A stretch of 64,000 bases of DNA, from positions 110-64,109 of the forward strand of contig NZ_KB903435.1 of the NCBI RefSeq assembly GCF_000379765.1, in the 5' to 3' direction. The DNA comes from Flexithrix dorotheae DSM 6795 (lineage in GTDB: Bacteria; Bacteroidota; Bacteroidia; Cytophagales; Flammeovirgaceae). A model generated the notes under the pieces. It saw nothing but the letters and a program-made list of their open reading frames with translations, ran no database searches and was not told where the DNA came from. Position 1 is the first letter of the stretch, and each line of letters opens with the position of its first letter. Shown in pieces: positions 39,127 to 48,722 of the stretch. Position numbers and translations under genes: made by a program.

Positions 39127-40269
39127 ATGATTAAAATGAAATTCAATACCTATAAAGTTTTCCTTTTTGCTTTCCTGTTCTGCATTTCTATTCCAATGTA
39201 TGGCCAGAAAGCAAATCATTCACTTGATTTTTCACTTCCACTAATCACCTTTACCGATCCACAGAAAATTCATGAAGAGGAAAATGATAAAACTGTTTTT
39301 AAACATATTGAAAAACTCATTAATGCGGTCCCGGAAGGAGCGTCCATCCATTTATCTGTTTTCAAATTAAGTTCTAAAAGAATAAAAGAAGCCTTACTCG
39401 AAGCTCAAAAAAGAGGGGTAAAAGTTCACATTATTGTGGATTATGGAGAAACGAGTCATGAAGACAACAAAGATCTTTATGAATATTTTAATAGAAAACT
39501 GACCCGCTTTTATCAGTTTGATAACAATATTTCAGGAAAGGCAATTATTCATAACAAGTTTATAATCTGCTCCATGGTAAACGGAAAAAATGGCCCTGTG
39601 AGCAATGTGGTTTTGCAAACTTCTTCCAATTTTGCTAAAGTAAGTGATGAAAGACTTCAGGATTTGATCATTTTTGAGGATGCCGCTATCTACGAAGGTT
39701 ATCTCACTTATTGGAAAATAATGGAAAAACTGGGGAAGGCTAATAAGCTGAATGAATTTAATTATTTTACAGTGCATAATCCGGCAAAAACGATTTATGC
39801 CGGGTTCTTTCCCAAACGGAAAAATGGTAAAAAATATGGAAAAGATCATGTGATCAATATGCTGGATTTAATTGAAAATCCTTCCGAAGCTGATATCAAA
39901 ATTGCAGTTTCGAAATGGGATGAAAAAAGGGATGATGTAATCGATAAACTTAATGAACTTAGTGATCAGGGAGCCAAGATCGATATTATCACCAGCAAGG
40001 AAAACGATGATGAAACCAAGGAACTCATCAAGGGAATTAGTGATAATATTGAATTACTCGGGAAAAAAACAGCAAAGATGCATACCCGATATTTCCTGAT
40101 AAAATTTAGGGAAAAAGGAGAAATGAAGTATTACGTCCTCACAGGTTCCCAGAACCTGACCAAACGTTCGCTAAGAAAAAACTTTGAGGTAATGCTTGTG
40201 ATAAACTCTGAAGAAGCCTATCAGAAATACCTGGAAAACTTTGAAGCTATAAAAAATTTAAAATTGTAA
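39127..40269 (+). CDS. Secreted phospholipase D-like protein
   Basis: This 380-residue exported protein (signal peptide ending SIPMYGQ) has two PLD-type halves. Half one contains KVHIIVDYG and the His-Lys motif IIHNKFIICS. Half two contains KMHTRYFLI followed by the TGSQNLT block. In the consensus HxKxxxxD the first copy has Ser in place of Asp, and the second has Arg in place of Lys, so catalysis may be altered. Family members hydrolyse or transfer phosphodiesters in lipids or nucleic acids. Met4 (39136) is an alternative start. It stands alone in its strand. Confidence 0.8.
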   Translation: MIKMKFNTYKVFLFAFLFCISIPMYGQKANHSLDFSLPLITFTDPQKIHEEENDKTVFKHIEKLINAVPEGASIHLSVFKLSSKRIKEALLEAQKRGVKVHIIVDYGETSHEDNKDLYEYFNRKLTRFYQFDNNISGKAIIHNKFIICSMVNGKNGPVSNVVLQTSSNFAKVSDERLQDLIIFEDAAIYEGYLTYWKIMEKLGKANKLNEFNYFTVHNPAKTIYAGFFPKRKNGKKYGKDHVINMLDLIENPSEADIKIAVSKWDEKRDDVIDKLNELSDQGAKIDIITSKENDDETKELIKGISDNIELLGKKTAKMHTRYFLIKFREKGEMKYYVLTGSQNLTKRSLRKNFEVMLVINSEEAYQKYLENFEAIKNLKL

Positions 40270-40558
40270 ATAGGACCCATTCCATGGGAAAAATATTGAT
40301 TGCTGTAGATGAAAGTTTACAGGTCATGCAGGCTTCTAAAAGCAGATTTCGACTGACAATAGGAATTAATTCTTTACATGGAAATTCAGAAATGCCTATT
40401 GACTCATATTCAATATAAATTTCTGGTGGTTTAGGGTCAATTAATTGGAAATTATTAATTTTAGGATTCACTAATTAAATTTTTTTGATTATCATCACCT
40501 TATTTTTGGTGACAATCAGTGGAACTTAATTGTTTCTGATTTTTTAATAAACAAACTC

Positions 40559-41476
40559 ATGAAAAAATTTCTGGTACCTTTCGTCTTTATTTTTTCCTTA
40601 AGCTTCCTCCATGCACAGGATTTAAAATTAAAATCAGTACCCGATTTTTTTAAAAACCCTGTGGATGGAAATTTCCTTTCAGTTACAGGAGTGGCCACTA
40701 ATTCAAAGGGACACATCTTTGTATTTAATAAAGGGACTTATCAGTTAATGGAATTTGATACCAAGGGAAATTATATAAGATCGATTGGTAAGGGATTGTT
40801 CATGGCGCCACATGGACTGAGAATTGATAAGGATGATAATATCTGGACCACAGATTTGGATGCCCACACTGTTCTGAAATTTGATCCTGAAGGAAAACTA
40901 CAAATGGTTTTGGGAAATTATGGAACAAGTGGACAATATGATAGCACCCGACATATGGTTTTATTTTTTAAACCAGCAGATATAGCTTTTGGCAGTAATG
41001 ATGATTTGTATATTGCCGATGGATATGGGAATTCAAGAATAGTCCAGTTGGATAAAAACGGAAAGTTTATCAGGGCTTGGGGTGAATTTGGAGAAAAATC
41101 AGGCCAGTTTAATAATCCACATAATATTGTAATTGATTCTAAAGGAGATATTTTTGTGGCAGATCGTCACAACAGCCGAATCCAGGTGTTTTCGAAGGAA
41201 GGAAATTTTAAATCCAGCTGGAACAGCGATGTAGTTGGAAAACCCTGGGGGCTTACCATTACACCAAATGACGAAATTTATATGTCGGATGGTGATGCAG
41301 AACGCGTATTAAAATTGGATACCAAGGGAAATGTTTTGGCTACTTTTAATAAAGGCCCTGGAAATGAACAGGGACAGTTTCGAGCTGCTCATGGTATTGC
41401 AGTAGGCAAAAACAATGATTTATATGTTACAGAAGTATTGAATTGGAGGGTACAAAAGTTTATCATTGAGGAATAA
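40559..41476 (+). CDS. Secreted NHL-repeat beta-propeller protein
   Basis: This 305-residue exported protein (leader ending SFLHAQ) is built almost entirely of about six NHL blades, seen as recurrent KGxIFVxDxxNxRIQxF text (GDIFVADRHNSRIQVFSKEG, NDLYVTEVLNWRVQKFIIE). It resembles the peptidylglycine lyase-like propellers, and its role is probably ligand or protein binding. There is no catalytic signature I can confirm. It precedes the TRAP operon by 192 bases but need not be part of it. Confidence 0.8.
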   Translation: MKKFLVPFVFIFSLSFLHAQDLKLKSVPDFFKNPVDGNFLSVTGVATNSKGHIFVFNKGTYQLMEFDTKGNYIRSIGKGLFMAPHGLRIDKDDNIWTTDLDAHTVLKFDPEGKLQMVLGNYGTSGQYDSTRHMVLFFKPADIAFGSNDDLYIADGYGNSRIVQLDKNGKFIRAWGEFGEKSGQFNNPHNIVIDSKGDIFVADRHNSRIQVFSKEGNFKSSWNSDVVGKPWGLTITPNDEIYMSDGDAERVLKLDTKGNVLATFNKGPGNEQGQFRAAHGIAVGKNNDLYVTEVLNWRVQKFIIEE

Positions 41477-41668
41477 TTTAGTGATCGAAGTATTAGTACG
41501 ACTAACACCCATTTTTGAGGCATATAATTAGATTCACATACGGATTATCAATGTCAAATTGATCGAATTTTTTTTATGCACATGACTGTAGATAAATTTG
41601 CTTTTAAATTTTATTGAAGGTCCGTTTTAACTTGCTATTTCAAAATTGAAAATGAAAAATAACTAATT

Positions 41669-42640
41669 GTGAGGAAGGTATTATTGTTAATTGTTTGCCT
41701 GTCTTTTCTATCCAATTGCCAGCAAAAAGAAAAGAAAGCCAAATATATATTTCGAATAGGCCATGTGGCCAATGAAGAACATACCTGGCATAAAGCGTTC
41801 CTGCATTTCTCTGAAATTTTAAAAGAACGATCAAATGGTGAGATTGATGTGCAGGTATTTCCCAGTGAGCAATTGGGAAAAGAAGTAGAAATTATTCGCA
41901 GCATTAAAGCAGGAATTGTAGACATGACCATTACGGGAGGCACGCTCCAGAATTGGTCTGAAGTGGCATGTTTCTCAGATTTGCCCTACCTTTTTAGAGA
42001 TGATGACCACATGCTCAAGGTCACGGAAGGTGATATTGGGGAATATATCGAAGATAAGTTACTGAAAGAAACCGGTTTGCGACCTGTTGCCTATTTTGTC
42101 CGTGGGCCAAGATACCTTACTACCAATCGCCCTATCCGACACCCGGATGATTTGAATGGCATCATTCTTAGGGTTCCAAATGTCCCTTCTTATGTTTCCG
42201 CATGGGAAGCCTCTGGGGCCAAACCCACTCCAATGGCCTTTTCTGAAGTTTTTACTTCCCTGCAACAAGGGGCTATTGAAGCTCAGGAAAACCCATTAGC
42301 CATGATCTACACCTCAAGTTTTTTTGAGGTGCAAAAATACCTCAATCAAACCGAACACCTCATGAGTTGGGGATACATTATGGTAGGAGAAAAGCAATTC
42401 CAACAACTTTCCCCCGAATTGCAAAAGCTATTTCTTGAATGTGCCAAAGAAATGCAGGATTACGAACATCAGCTTTTTTTAGAAAGGGAATCTACTTTTA
42501 AAAAATTAATTGAGGAAAAAGGCATGGAATTCATCGAAGTGGACAAAGCAGCATTTCAGGAAAAAGCAGCCCCGGCAGTTTACCAAAGTCTATCCCCAGA
42601 CATGCAGAAACTTTACACCAAAATAAAAGAACTTAAATAA
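41669..42640 (+). CDS. TRAP transporter substrate-binding protein (DctP-type)
   Basis: This is a 323-residue periplasmic lipoprotein with GTG start, leader ending FLSNC. The family core shows FRIGHVANEEHTWHKAFLHFSEIL at the mature N-terminus and the ligand-arginine region LRVPNVPSYVSAWEASGAKPTPMAFSEVFTSLQQG. It captures an organic acid or related anion and feeds it to the DctQ and DctM membrane parts, which follow. In Bacteroidota lipid anchoring of DctP is common. The ligand is not readable; the downstream nitrilase suggests a nitrogenous compound, by inference. Confidence 0.9.
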   Translation: MRKVLLLIVCLSFLSNCQQKEKKAKYIFRIGHVANEEHTWHKAFLHFSEILKERSNGEIDVQVFPSEQLGKEVEIIRSIKAGIVDMTITGGTLQNWSEVACFSDLPYLFRDDDHMLKVTEGDIGEYIEDKLLKETGLRPVAYFVRGPRYLTTNRPIRHPDDLNGIILRVPNVPSYVSAWEASGAKPTPMAFSEVFTSLQQGAIEAQENPLAMIYTSSFFEVQKYLNQTEHLMSWGYIMVGEKQFQQLSPELQKLFLECAKEMQDYEHQLFLERESTFKKLIEEKGMEFIEVDKAAFQEKAAPAVYQSLSPDMQKLYTKIKELK

Positions 42641-42643
42641 ACT

Positions 42644-43111
42644 ATGGTAAATCATCTTAATAAGGGAATATCAAGGTTCCTGAAGTACGGGACTTTGATT
42701 AGTACAACCGGGCTAATTGGAATGGTCTGTGTGCAAATATTTGCCCGTTTTGCCCTGGAAAGTGCTCCTTCATGGACAGAGGAAGCTTCCCGTGTTTTTT
42801 TCATATTTGCCATCAGCTTTGGAGCCGGGCTGGCCCTAAAAGATCATTACTTTGTAGCACTGGATGTATTTTACGACAAATTTCCAGACAAAGTAAAAAC
42901 TTTACTTAATGTAGGCATCAGCCTTTTAAACTTTGCACTGTTTACTATTTTTCTGATTTATTCCATTTTCTTTATACAATTAGGAAGTGTAGAGACTTCA
43001 CCAAGTTTGGGAATAAGTATGGCTATTCCCTTTATTAGTATGGTCATTTTAGGTTTATTCATGGCGTACTTTTCCTTTTTACAATTATTGAAAGCATTTA
43101 AAAAATTATGA
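42644..43111 (+). CDS. TRAP transporter small permease (DctQ-type)
   Basis: This 155-residue protein has four membrane helices and the conserved SWTEEASRVFFIFAISFGAGLALKDHYFV-type segment (sodium-coupled TRAP small subunit). It starts three bases after the binding protein and overlaps the large subunit gene by four bases. Confidence 0.9.
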   Translation: MVNHLNKGISRFLKYGTLISTTGLIGMVCVQIFARFALESAPSWTEEASRVFFIFAISFGAGLALKDHYFVALDVFYDKFPDKVKTLLNVGISLLNFALFTIFLIYSIFFIQLGSVETSPSLGISMAIPFISMVILGLFMAYFSFLQLLKAFKKL

Positions 43112-44382
43112 TATTTCTACTCGTTTCCATATTTATAATAGCCCTTATCATTCGAATCCCTATAGCTATTGCACTGGGTTTATCCTGTATGGGTTATATT
43201 CTCGTATCCGATATTCCCTTATTGATTGTCCCGCTTAAAATGTATTCGGGAATTGATGTTTTTGTGTTACTTAGTGTCCCGGGATTTATTCTGGCAGGTA
43301 ATATCATGAATAGTGGCGGACTTACCGAGAAAATTATTGCTTTCTGTAATCATCTGGTTGGGCATGTGAGAGGGGGACTGGCTATGGCAAACATTGGTTC
43401 TTCCATGTTATTCGCAGGAATTTCAGGAACAGCGGTAGCCGATACAGCCAGTATAGGTTCAATTATGATTCCCGCCATGAATAAAGAAGGATATAAAACA
43501 GGTTTTTCCTGTGCAGTAACAGCTTCCTCTTCTACAGTTGGTCCAATTATTCCACCAAGTGTTCCCATGATTATTGCCGGAACCTTAACCGGACTTTCTG
43601 TTGGAAAACTATTCGTAGCGGGTGCTGTACCTGGTTTTTTACTGGGTATTGGTTTGATGATTACAGCCTATGTCATTTCTGTAAAAGAGAAATATCCAAA
43701 GTTACCTAAAAGCTCTTTTAAACAAATTTCTCAGGGTTTTCTGGAAACTTTCTGGGCATTACTCATGACTTTAATTATCCTTTTTGGCATAATAGGAGGG
43801 ATATTTACACCCACAGAAGCCTCCATTATTGCGGTAATATATGCCATATTGGTAGGCATGTTTGTTTATAAAAAACTTACCTGGAAAAGACTTCCTGTTA
43901 TCATTATCGATTCCTTAAAAACTTCCGCTTCGCTAATGGTACTGGTTGGCTTTGCCAATTTATTTGGCTGGATATTAATTACCGAACGAATTCCCCAGCA
44001 AATAGCAGCTGGTCTGCTGGATATTACCCAAAACAAAATCCTTATTTTATTGCTGATTAATTTAATCCTTATTGTGGTCGGAACATTTATGGAAACTGTA
44101 GCTGCCTTGTTAATTCTTTTCCCAATTCTACTCAAAGTAGCAGTTGGCGTAGGAGTTGATCCGGTCCAGTTTTCTGTAATAGCTGTTTTAAACCTGATAA
44201 TTGGATTAACCACTCCACCGGTTGGTGTTTGTTTGTTTGTGGCGTCAAGTATAGGAAAAATTTCTATTGGAAAAGTAAGTACGGCTGGCATGCCCTTCCT
44301 TTTGGTTAGCTTCTTAATTCTGTTATTGGTAACCTATATTCCTGAAATTTCCTTGTTTTTACCCAGTTTATTTTATGATTGA
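43108..44382 (+). CDS. TRAP transporter large permease (DctM-type)
   Basis: This 424-residue protein has about twelve membrane helices. Family blocks: FAGISGTAVADTASIGSIMIPAM, TASSSTVGPIIPPSVPMII and LTTPPVGVCLFVASSI. It performs sodium-driven transport of the ligand delivered by the binding lipoprotein. It overlaps the small subunit by four bases (ATGA), so the stoichiometry is probably translationally coupled. Confidence 0.93.
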   Translation: MIFLLVSIFIIALIIRIPIAIALGLSCMGYILVSDIPLLIVPLKMYSGIDVFVLLSVPGFILAGNIMNSGGLTEKIIAFCNHLVGHVRGGLAMANIGSSMLFAGISGTAVADTASIGSIMIPAMNKEGYKTGFSCAVTASSSTVGPIIPPSVPMIIAGTLTGLSVGKLFVAGAVPGFLLGIGLMITAYVISVKEKYPKLPKSSFKQISQGFLETFWALLMTLIILFGIIGGIFTPTEASIIAVIYAILVGMFVYKKLTWKRLPVIIIDSLKTSASLMVLVGFANLFGWILITERIPQQIAAGLLDITQNKILILLLINLILIVVGTFMETVAALLILFPILLKVAVGVGVDPVQFSVIAVLNLIIGLTTPPVGVCLFVASSIGKISIGKVSTAGMPFLLVSFLILLLVTYIPEISLFLPSLFYD

Positions 44383-44429
44383 ATGGATGGAGAGTACTCC
44401 CCTATCCTCTTTTTAATTTAGTTCAAAAG

Positions 44430-45374
44430 ATGAAACCTTTAAAAATAGCAACAGCTCAATTCGAGCCAAAAGATGGCGATAAAGTTTATAACCTTTCGGT
44501 AATTGAAAACTTAACAGCAAGTGCAAAAGCAAAGGGTGCAGACCTGGTTAGTTTTCACGAAATGAGTATTACGGCTTATACATTTTTTAAGGATTTGTCA
44601 AAGGAGGAGGTCCTGGATTATGCTGAACCAATACCAGAAGGACCAAGTACACAAACCCTGATTCAACTTTCCAAAAAATATAAGATACCGATACTTGCAG
44701 GACTTGTGGAAAAAGAGGGTGATGAAATTTACAACACCTATATATGTGTGGATGAAACCGGATTGAAAGCAAAATACAGGAAACTCCATCCTTTTATAAG
44801 CAAGTATATGTCCCCGGGAAATGAATATGTAACTTTTGATTTACTGGGTTGGAAATGTGGTATTCTCATATGCTATGACAACAATGTAATTGAAAATGTA
44901 AGGGCTACCACACTTTTGGGTGCTGATATTATTTTTGCCCCTCATGTAACCGGATGTACACCTTCAGCCATGCCAGGAAGAGGCTATGTATCCAATGAAC
45001 TTTGGCAAAAAAGGGATATAGATCCTGTTCCATTAAGAATGGAATTTGACGGTCCTAAAGGCCGGCAATGGTTACTTAGGTGGCTTCCTGCCAGAGCTTA
45101 TGATAATGGGGTTTATTATGTTTTTTCCAACCCGATTGGCTACGATGGAGAACATTTGAAAAATGGTAATTCCATGATTCTCGATCCTTATGGGGAAATC
45201 CTTTCTGAAATAAAAAGTTTTGATAATGACATCTGCCTGGCAGTTGTCACACCAGAGAAATTAAAACTTGCCGGTGGCTACCGTTACCGAAATGCCAGAA
45301 GACCCGAATTATATGGAGATATTTTGGGAAAACAGCATAAACCAAAACTAAAACCTGTTTGGATGAATGATTAG
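44430..45374 (+). CDS. Nitrilase-superfamily carbon-nitrogen hydrolase
   Basis: This 314-residue cytoplasmic enzyme hydrolyses a C-N bond (amide, carbamoyl or nitrile). The catalytic triad is complete: E44 (FHEMSI), K118 (KYRKLHP), C148 (GILICYDNN). I choose ATG 44430. An upstream TTG frame overlapping the DctM stop would add 17 residues not seen in the family. It begins 47 bases after dctM and so belongs to the TRAP operon, which suggests that the transported compound is its substrate. The exact branch (N-carbamoylputrescine amidase-like, amidase-like) is uncertain. Confidence 0.88.
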   Translation: MKPLKIATAQFEPKDGDKVYNLSVIENLTASAKAKGADLVSFHEMSITAYTFFKDLSKEEVLDYAEPIPEGPSTQTLIQLSKKYKIPILAGLVEKEGDEIYNTYICVDETGLKAKYRKLHPFISKYMSPGNEYVTFDLLGWKCGILICYDNNVIENVRATTLLGADIIFAPHVTGCTPSAMPGRGYVSNELWQKRDIDPVPLRMEFDGPKGRQWLLRWLPARAYDNGVYYVFSNPIGYDGEHLKNGNSMILDPYGEILSEIKSFDNDICLAVVTPEKLKLAGGYRYRNARRPELYGDILGKQHKPKLKPVWMND

Positions 45375-45619
45375 TGATTAGTAATTAGTAGAAAATTTGA
45401 TCCGCAGTTATTGAGTTCCATCCCTTAGGAATTAAATTTAAAATAAAATCTTTGTTGACTTCCACCCCCATTCTAATCAAATAAGGCTTTTCAGAACTTG
45501 AATTCTTATAAAGATGTTGAAAAGATAATTTAAGTATACAATATTTCAAAATTCCCCAATATTCGGGATTGATTACCGGTTACAGTGCCATTAGTATTGT
45601 ACCTACAACCAACCAAAAA

Positions 45620-45787
45620 ATGGAAAAATCACGCTGGAAAAGTTTATTTCTTCCCCTCCTCACAGGCTTGATGATTTTTTTATTTTGTTTTATTATTTCT
45701 CCTGAAGGAAACTGGGGATTAATTATCAAAGGAGCAGGTATTGTTTTAGGTATTATTCCCATTATCTTTACGCTCAACTCAAAGTAA
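45620..45787 (+). CDS. Small two-helix membrane protein
   Basis: This 55-residue product starts at ATG 45620 with a basic N-terminus (EKSRWKS) and has two membrane helices (LLTGLMIFLFCFII and LIIKGAGIVLGIIPIIF). It is unrecognised but has a gene-like layout. Frames upstream of this ATG lack a good start. No partner gene is evident. Confidence 0.45.
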   Translation: MEKSRWKSLFLPLLTGLMIFLFCFIISPEGNWGLIIKGAGIVLGIIPIIFTLNSK

Positions 45788-45916
45788 ACTATCATTCGCT
45801 ATCTGTCAATAATATGATATTGGCTTTACTAGAAATTTGTCTCTATTGATTGCCTAGGATAATCGGTGTCAATGGGGTAATTAGTCTCAGAAAAAATTAT
45901 TGATTAGCGTTTTTTT

Positions 45917-46783
45917 ATGTGTAATTGGAAGAAAATTATTTTTCAAACCGGGATAATTGCCGGGTTTGGAGTTTTTTTTAGTTGTGGGAACTCTGGCGAA
46001 CAACAAGTAAATCAGCAAAAAAAAAAGAGTCAGAAAAATGCTTTGTCCATTATTCGAAATGATGATTGCCTGAATTGTCATAATATTCAGGATAAAACGG
46101 TTGGCCCGCCTTATAATGAAATAGCAAAACGATATGAAACGAATAATGAAAATATCAAGAATCTTTCCGACAAAATTATAAATGGTGGAGGTGGCATTTG
46201 GGGAGGAGCACAAATGAGCAAACACCCATTTTTAAAAAGCCGCGATGCTTCCAAAATTGTAAGATGGATTCTCTCTCTGGATTCGGAAGAAGTATTAAAA
46301 ATCACACAAATCCCTGGTTTATCAATCCAGGATTTAAAGGACAAACCTATTGAAAAAGGGATATCATTTCGATTTTATTCACCCGAAAATCATAACTTTT
46401 CCAGTAGTCTTCCTGAAATAGCAGAAAGTGTTTCGCCACTGGATGAGCTCTTTGTTCCCCAAATCCATTTTAAAGGAAAATCAGTATTCTCACCCATTTC
46501 GGAATCTTTTTACCTGATTGCCAAAGGAAAATTGAAAATAGAGAAGGTGGGAAAATACTTTTTTAAGATGGAAAAATCGGGAAAAGGAGAATTAAGTATC
46601 AATAACCGGGTAGTCATTTCAGATAGTGAGGAAGATCAGGAAATTGTGCTGGACCTTACCCAAGGCAGTCATGATTTTTCATTGAAATATCTAAGTAGCA
46701 AAGGAGAGGAAACATTATCTCTTCAATGGATAGTGCCCGGGGATGAGTATTATTCCGTTATTCCTGTGGAATTTTTTGAGTAA
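45917..46783 (+). CDS. Lipid-anchored monohaem cytochrome c with C-terminal beta domain
   Basis: This 288-residue lipoprotein (leader with Cys23 in FFSC) contains a class I cytochrome c. The haem site is CLNCH (C51, C54, H55), VGPPYNEIAKRY follows, and the likely axial Met is M100 in GGAQMSKHP. Residues from about 200 to the end form a PA14-like beta-sandwich (KGKLKIEKVGKYFFKMEKSG, NNRVVISD). Such fusions occur in secreted dehydrogenases of Bacteroidota, where the haem passes electrons away from an envelope oxidase. Here the dehydrogenase part is absent. Confidence 0.85.
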   Translation: MCNWKKIIFQTGIIAGFGVFFSCGNSGEQQVNQQKKKSQKNALSIIRNDDCLNCHNIQDKTVGPPYNEIAKRYETNNENIKNLSDKIINGGGGIWGGAQMSKHPFLKSRDASKIVRWILSLDSEEVLKITQIPGLSIQDLKDKPIEKGISFRFYSPENHNFSSSLPEIAESVSPLDELFVPQIHFKGKSVFSPISESFYLIAKGKLKIEKVGKYFFKMEKSGKGELSINNRVVISDSEEDQEIVLDLTQGSHDFSLKYLSSKGEETLSLQWIVPGDEYYSVIPVEFFE

Positions 46784-46788
46784 AAAGA

Positions 46789-46826
46789 AGATACCCTTAA
46801 AAGTTAAAATCCTTTTTGGGGTATCT
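46789..46826 (-). terminator. Terminator between convergent cytochrome and DUF2264 genes
   Basis: AGATACCC (46789-46796) pairs with GGGTATCT (46819-46826), and the inner bases extend the stem with one mismatch (AAAAG with CTTTTT). On the minus strand the stem is followed by U-rich TCTTTTTAC. It lies 14 bases past the DUF2264 stop codon. Confidence 0.7.
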
Positions 46827-46839
46827 CCATTAACCCGAA

Positions 46840-48078
46840 TTATTTCAAGGCTTTGTCATTGGGTAGATTCTCCCCCGACCAGATTTTTTTTGCCGTCCAA
46901 TCCTTTGCAGGTGAAGTCCAAAATTCATCATTTGGTTGTAACCCTAATGGCAGCAAACCTACCGAACACAGGTACATACTCCCGGTGGAGAGATAGGTTT
47001 CAGCAATATCTGGCTGATGTCCGCAAAAGCCTATAGTAAGCCATCCTTTATTATCAAAAGTTCCATTGGCTTCAATCATCCTTTTTATTACAGCCGTTAA
47101 ACCACATCGGACTTGTGCTGGAGAGACACCCTCAGGTAGTTTTTTCATTAAAGCCATTTGGGCCAATACCTGAAAAGCACCAAATCTATACGGTAGTGAT
47201 CTCCCTATGGGAGGAAAAGTCCCTTCCGGGGAAATCAATCTTTCCTGAATGGCTGCATATCGGATTGCCCTTTTTAATACCAAATCATATTTATCTCCAT
47301 TCCTTTTTTCATGTTTATTCAAAATAAACAGAATATCTAACAACATGGGTTGAATTACATAACTATTATAGTAATCCCAATGGAATTCTTCTCCGTCACC
47401 ATATACACCATCTCCCAAATACCATTCAAGATGCTTTTTTACCGCATAGTCAACTCTCATCATATCACACTCTCCGGTAATTTCCAACAAGCAGGCTTCC
47501 ACCATCGCACTAAACAAAAGCCAATTATTATAATAAGGTGTGATTACCCGACTGGATTTTAAGGCATTTATTAAATTGATTTTGTCCGCTTCCTCCAATT
47601 TTCCTAAAAGTTGCTGAGGAGCCCTCAACAATCCATGACATAAAAATGCTGCATCTACTACAGGTTGTCCTCCTTTTGTAAAATTCATAAAATCCGGGGA
47701 TTTGGGATTAACTGCGTGACCAAGGGATTTTAAAGTTAAATCAATAAATTCTTTTCTTAATTTCCCTTCAGCATCAGTTCCTTCACCACGCTCCAGCCAT
47801 GGTGCAACACCCGCCAATAATCTTCCGAAAGCTTCCAGATAGGTAACTTCTCCCCTATTTGTTCGGTGCCCTTCCTTTGCCTCTACCGGCATCAACGCTT
47901 TGAGTTTGCCCTGACTCAACGCCTCCAAAACTGGTCTGGAAATTCTTTCTGTAGTAGTGACCCAAAACTCACGGTCCTCTTTTGCTTTGGAATCTGAATT
48001 TTGTCCGTTCCCTATTTTTGGGAGAAAATTACCAAGCCCTGCCAATGAAACTCCCTTTATAAAATTTCTTCTTATCAT
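46840..48078 (-). CDS. Exported DUF2264-type protein (putative glycan-active)
   Basis: This 412-residue protein matches the DUF2264 pattern: EAFGRLLAGVAPWLERG, GGQPVVDAAFLCHGLLRAP, YYNNWLLFSAMVEA, DGEEFHWDYYNSYVIQPML, QERLISPEGTFPPIGRSLPYRFGAFQVLAQ. The leader starts MIRRNFIKG, a twin-arginine-like export signal. The (alpha/alpha)6 fold and members assigned to glycoside hydrolase/lyase groups suggest it cleaves an acidic polysaccharide, probably uronic-acid-containing. It is on its own, ending at a convergent terminator. Confidence 0.85.
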   Translation of the reverse strand: MIRRNFIKGVSLAGLGNFLPKIGNGQNSDSKAKEDREFWVTTTERISRPVLEALSQGKLKALMPVEAKEGHRTNRGEVTYLEAFGRLLAGVAPWLERGEGTDAEGKLRKEFIDLTLKSLGHAVNPKSPDFMNFTKGGQPVVDAAFLCHGLLRAPQQLLGKLEEADKINLINALKSSRVITPYYNNWLLFSAMVEACLLEITGECDMMRVDYAVKKHLEWYLGDGVYGDGEEFHWDYYNSYVIQPMLLDILFILNKHEKRNGDKYDLVLKRAIRYAAIQERLISPEGTFPPIGRSLPYRFGAFQVLAQMALMKKLPEGVSPAQVRCGLTAVIKRMIEANGTFDNKGWLTIGFCGHQPDIAETYLSTGSMYLCSVGLLPLGLQPNDEFWTSPAKDWTAKKIWSGENLPNDKALK

Positions 48079-48722
48079 TATTTATTGGAATAAATTAAAA
48101 TTTCAACCAAGTTCGATTTAGGTTTTAAATATAAGATGCTACATTTTTAATTTAAGAAATAAAACCAAATAAGATGGTACTTAAATTCATCAGGTCTCAT
48201 TAATTCCTGCTTTTTGTTTTCTGTAATTCAGATTTATGGCCCTGAATAAAATAAAGAAATACTATGATTTACCCAACAAGGAAGTAGGAATGCAGAGAAC
48301 AAGGATTAGCCTTTCAAAAAAATGATTGAAAGAGAAAGAATTGCTTTTCTAAATGAAATTATCAGCCAACCAAACCAGGAGTCAAATTGAGGGTGATATT
48401 GATAAGATATTTTACTGAGCTTTATTCCAGAATTATTGGGATAATTTAAACTGGTGGGAATTTTTATACAAAGAAGTTGTCTAAAGCAAAGGATTTCTTA
48501 ATAAGCATGAATAGATTTTGTTTTAGGCGATCCAGTTTTGAGGCGGATTGGTTACACCATAGAATAATGGAGATTATTTGAGAAAAAATCGAAGCAGCAT
48601 AGAACAATATGCTACCTTTCACATTAGAGAGGTTATACTTTAGACAACTTCAAAAAAAATTTGACTTACTTTTTCATTAAAAGGCAGAAAAAGCAAGTCA
48701 AATAAGTCTTACATTTCAAATA
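48079..48722. other. Intergenic region, possible decayed ORF
   Basis: This 644-base stretch has no intact gene. On the plus strand, segments that look like broken coding sequence (MIERERIAFLNEIISQPNQE from about 48321, then interrupted frames up to about 48600) could be the remains of a small gene. They have several stops and I cannot assign a family. The terminator for the YceI gene lies at the right end. Confidence 0.4.
48661..48701 (-). terminator. Intrinsic terminator of the YceI-family gene
   Basis: The arms TTGACTTACTTTTTC (48661-48675) and GAAAAAGCAAGTCAA (48687-48701) pair over 15 positions, with one wobble that is G-U on the minus-strand RNA. Reading the minus strand, a run of eight U residues follows right after the stem. 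It lies 22 bases past the YceI stop. Confidence 0.85.

Noticed and set aside
43866-44291. A 141-codon minus-strand frame inside dctM
   Set aside because: Antisense to a clear TRAP large permease, whose hydrophobic codons produce a long opposite frame.
44379-44429. Upstream TTG start for the nitrilase
   Set aside because: It would overlap the dctM stop and add 17 residues with no family counterpart. ATG 44430 gives the normal KIATAQF N-terminus.
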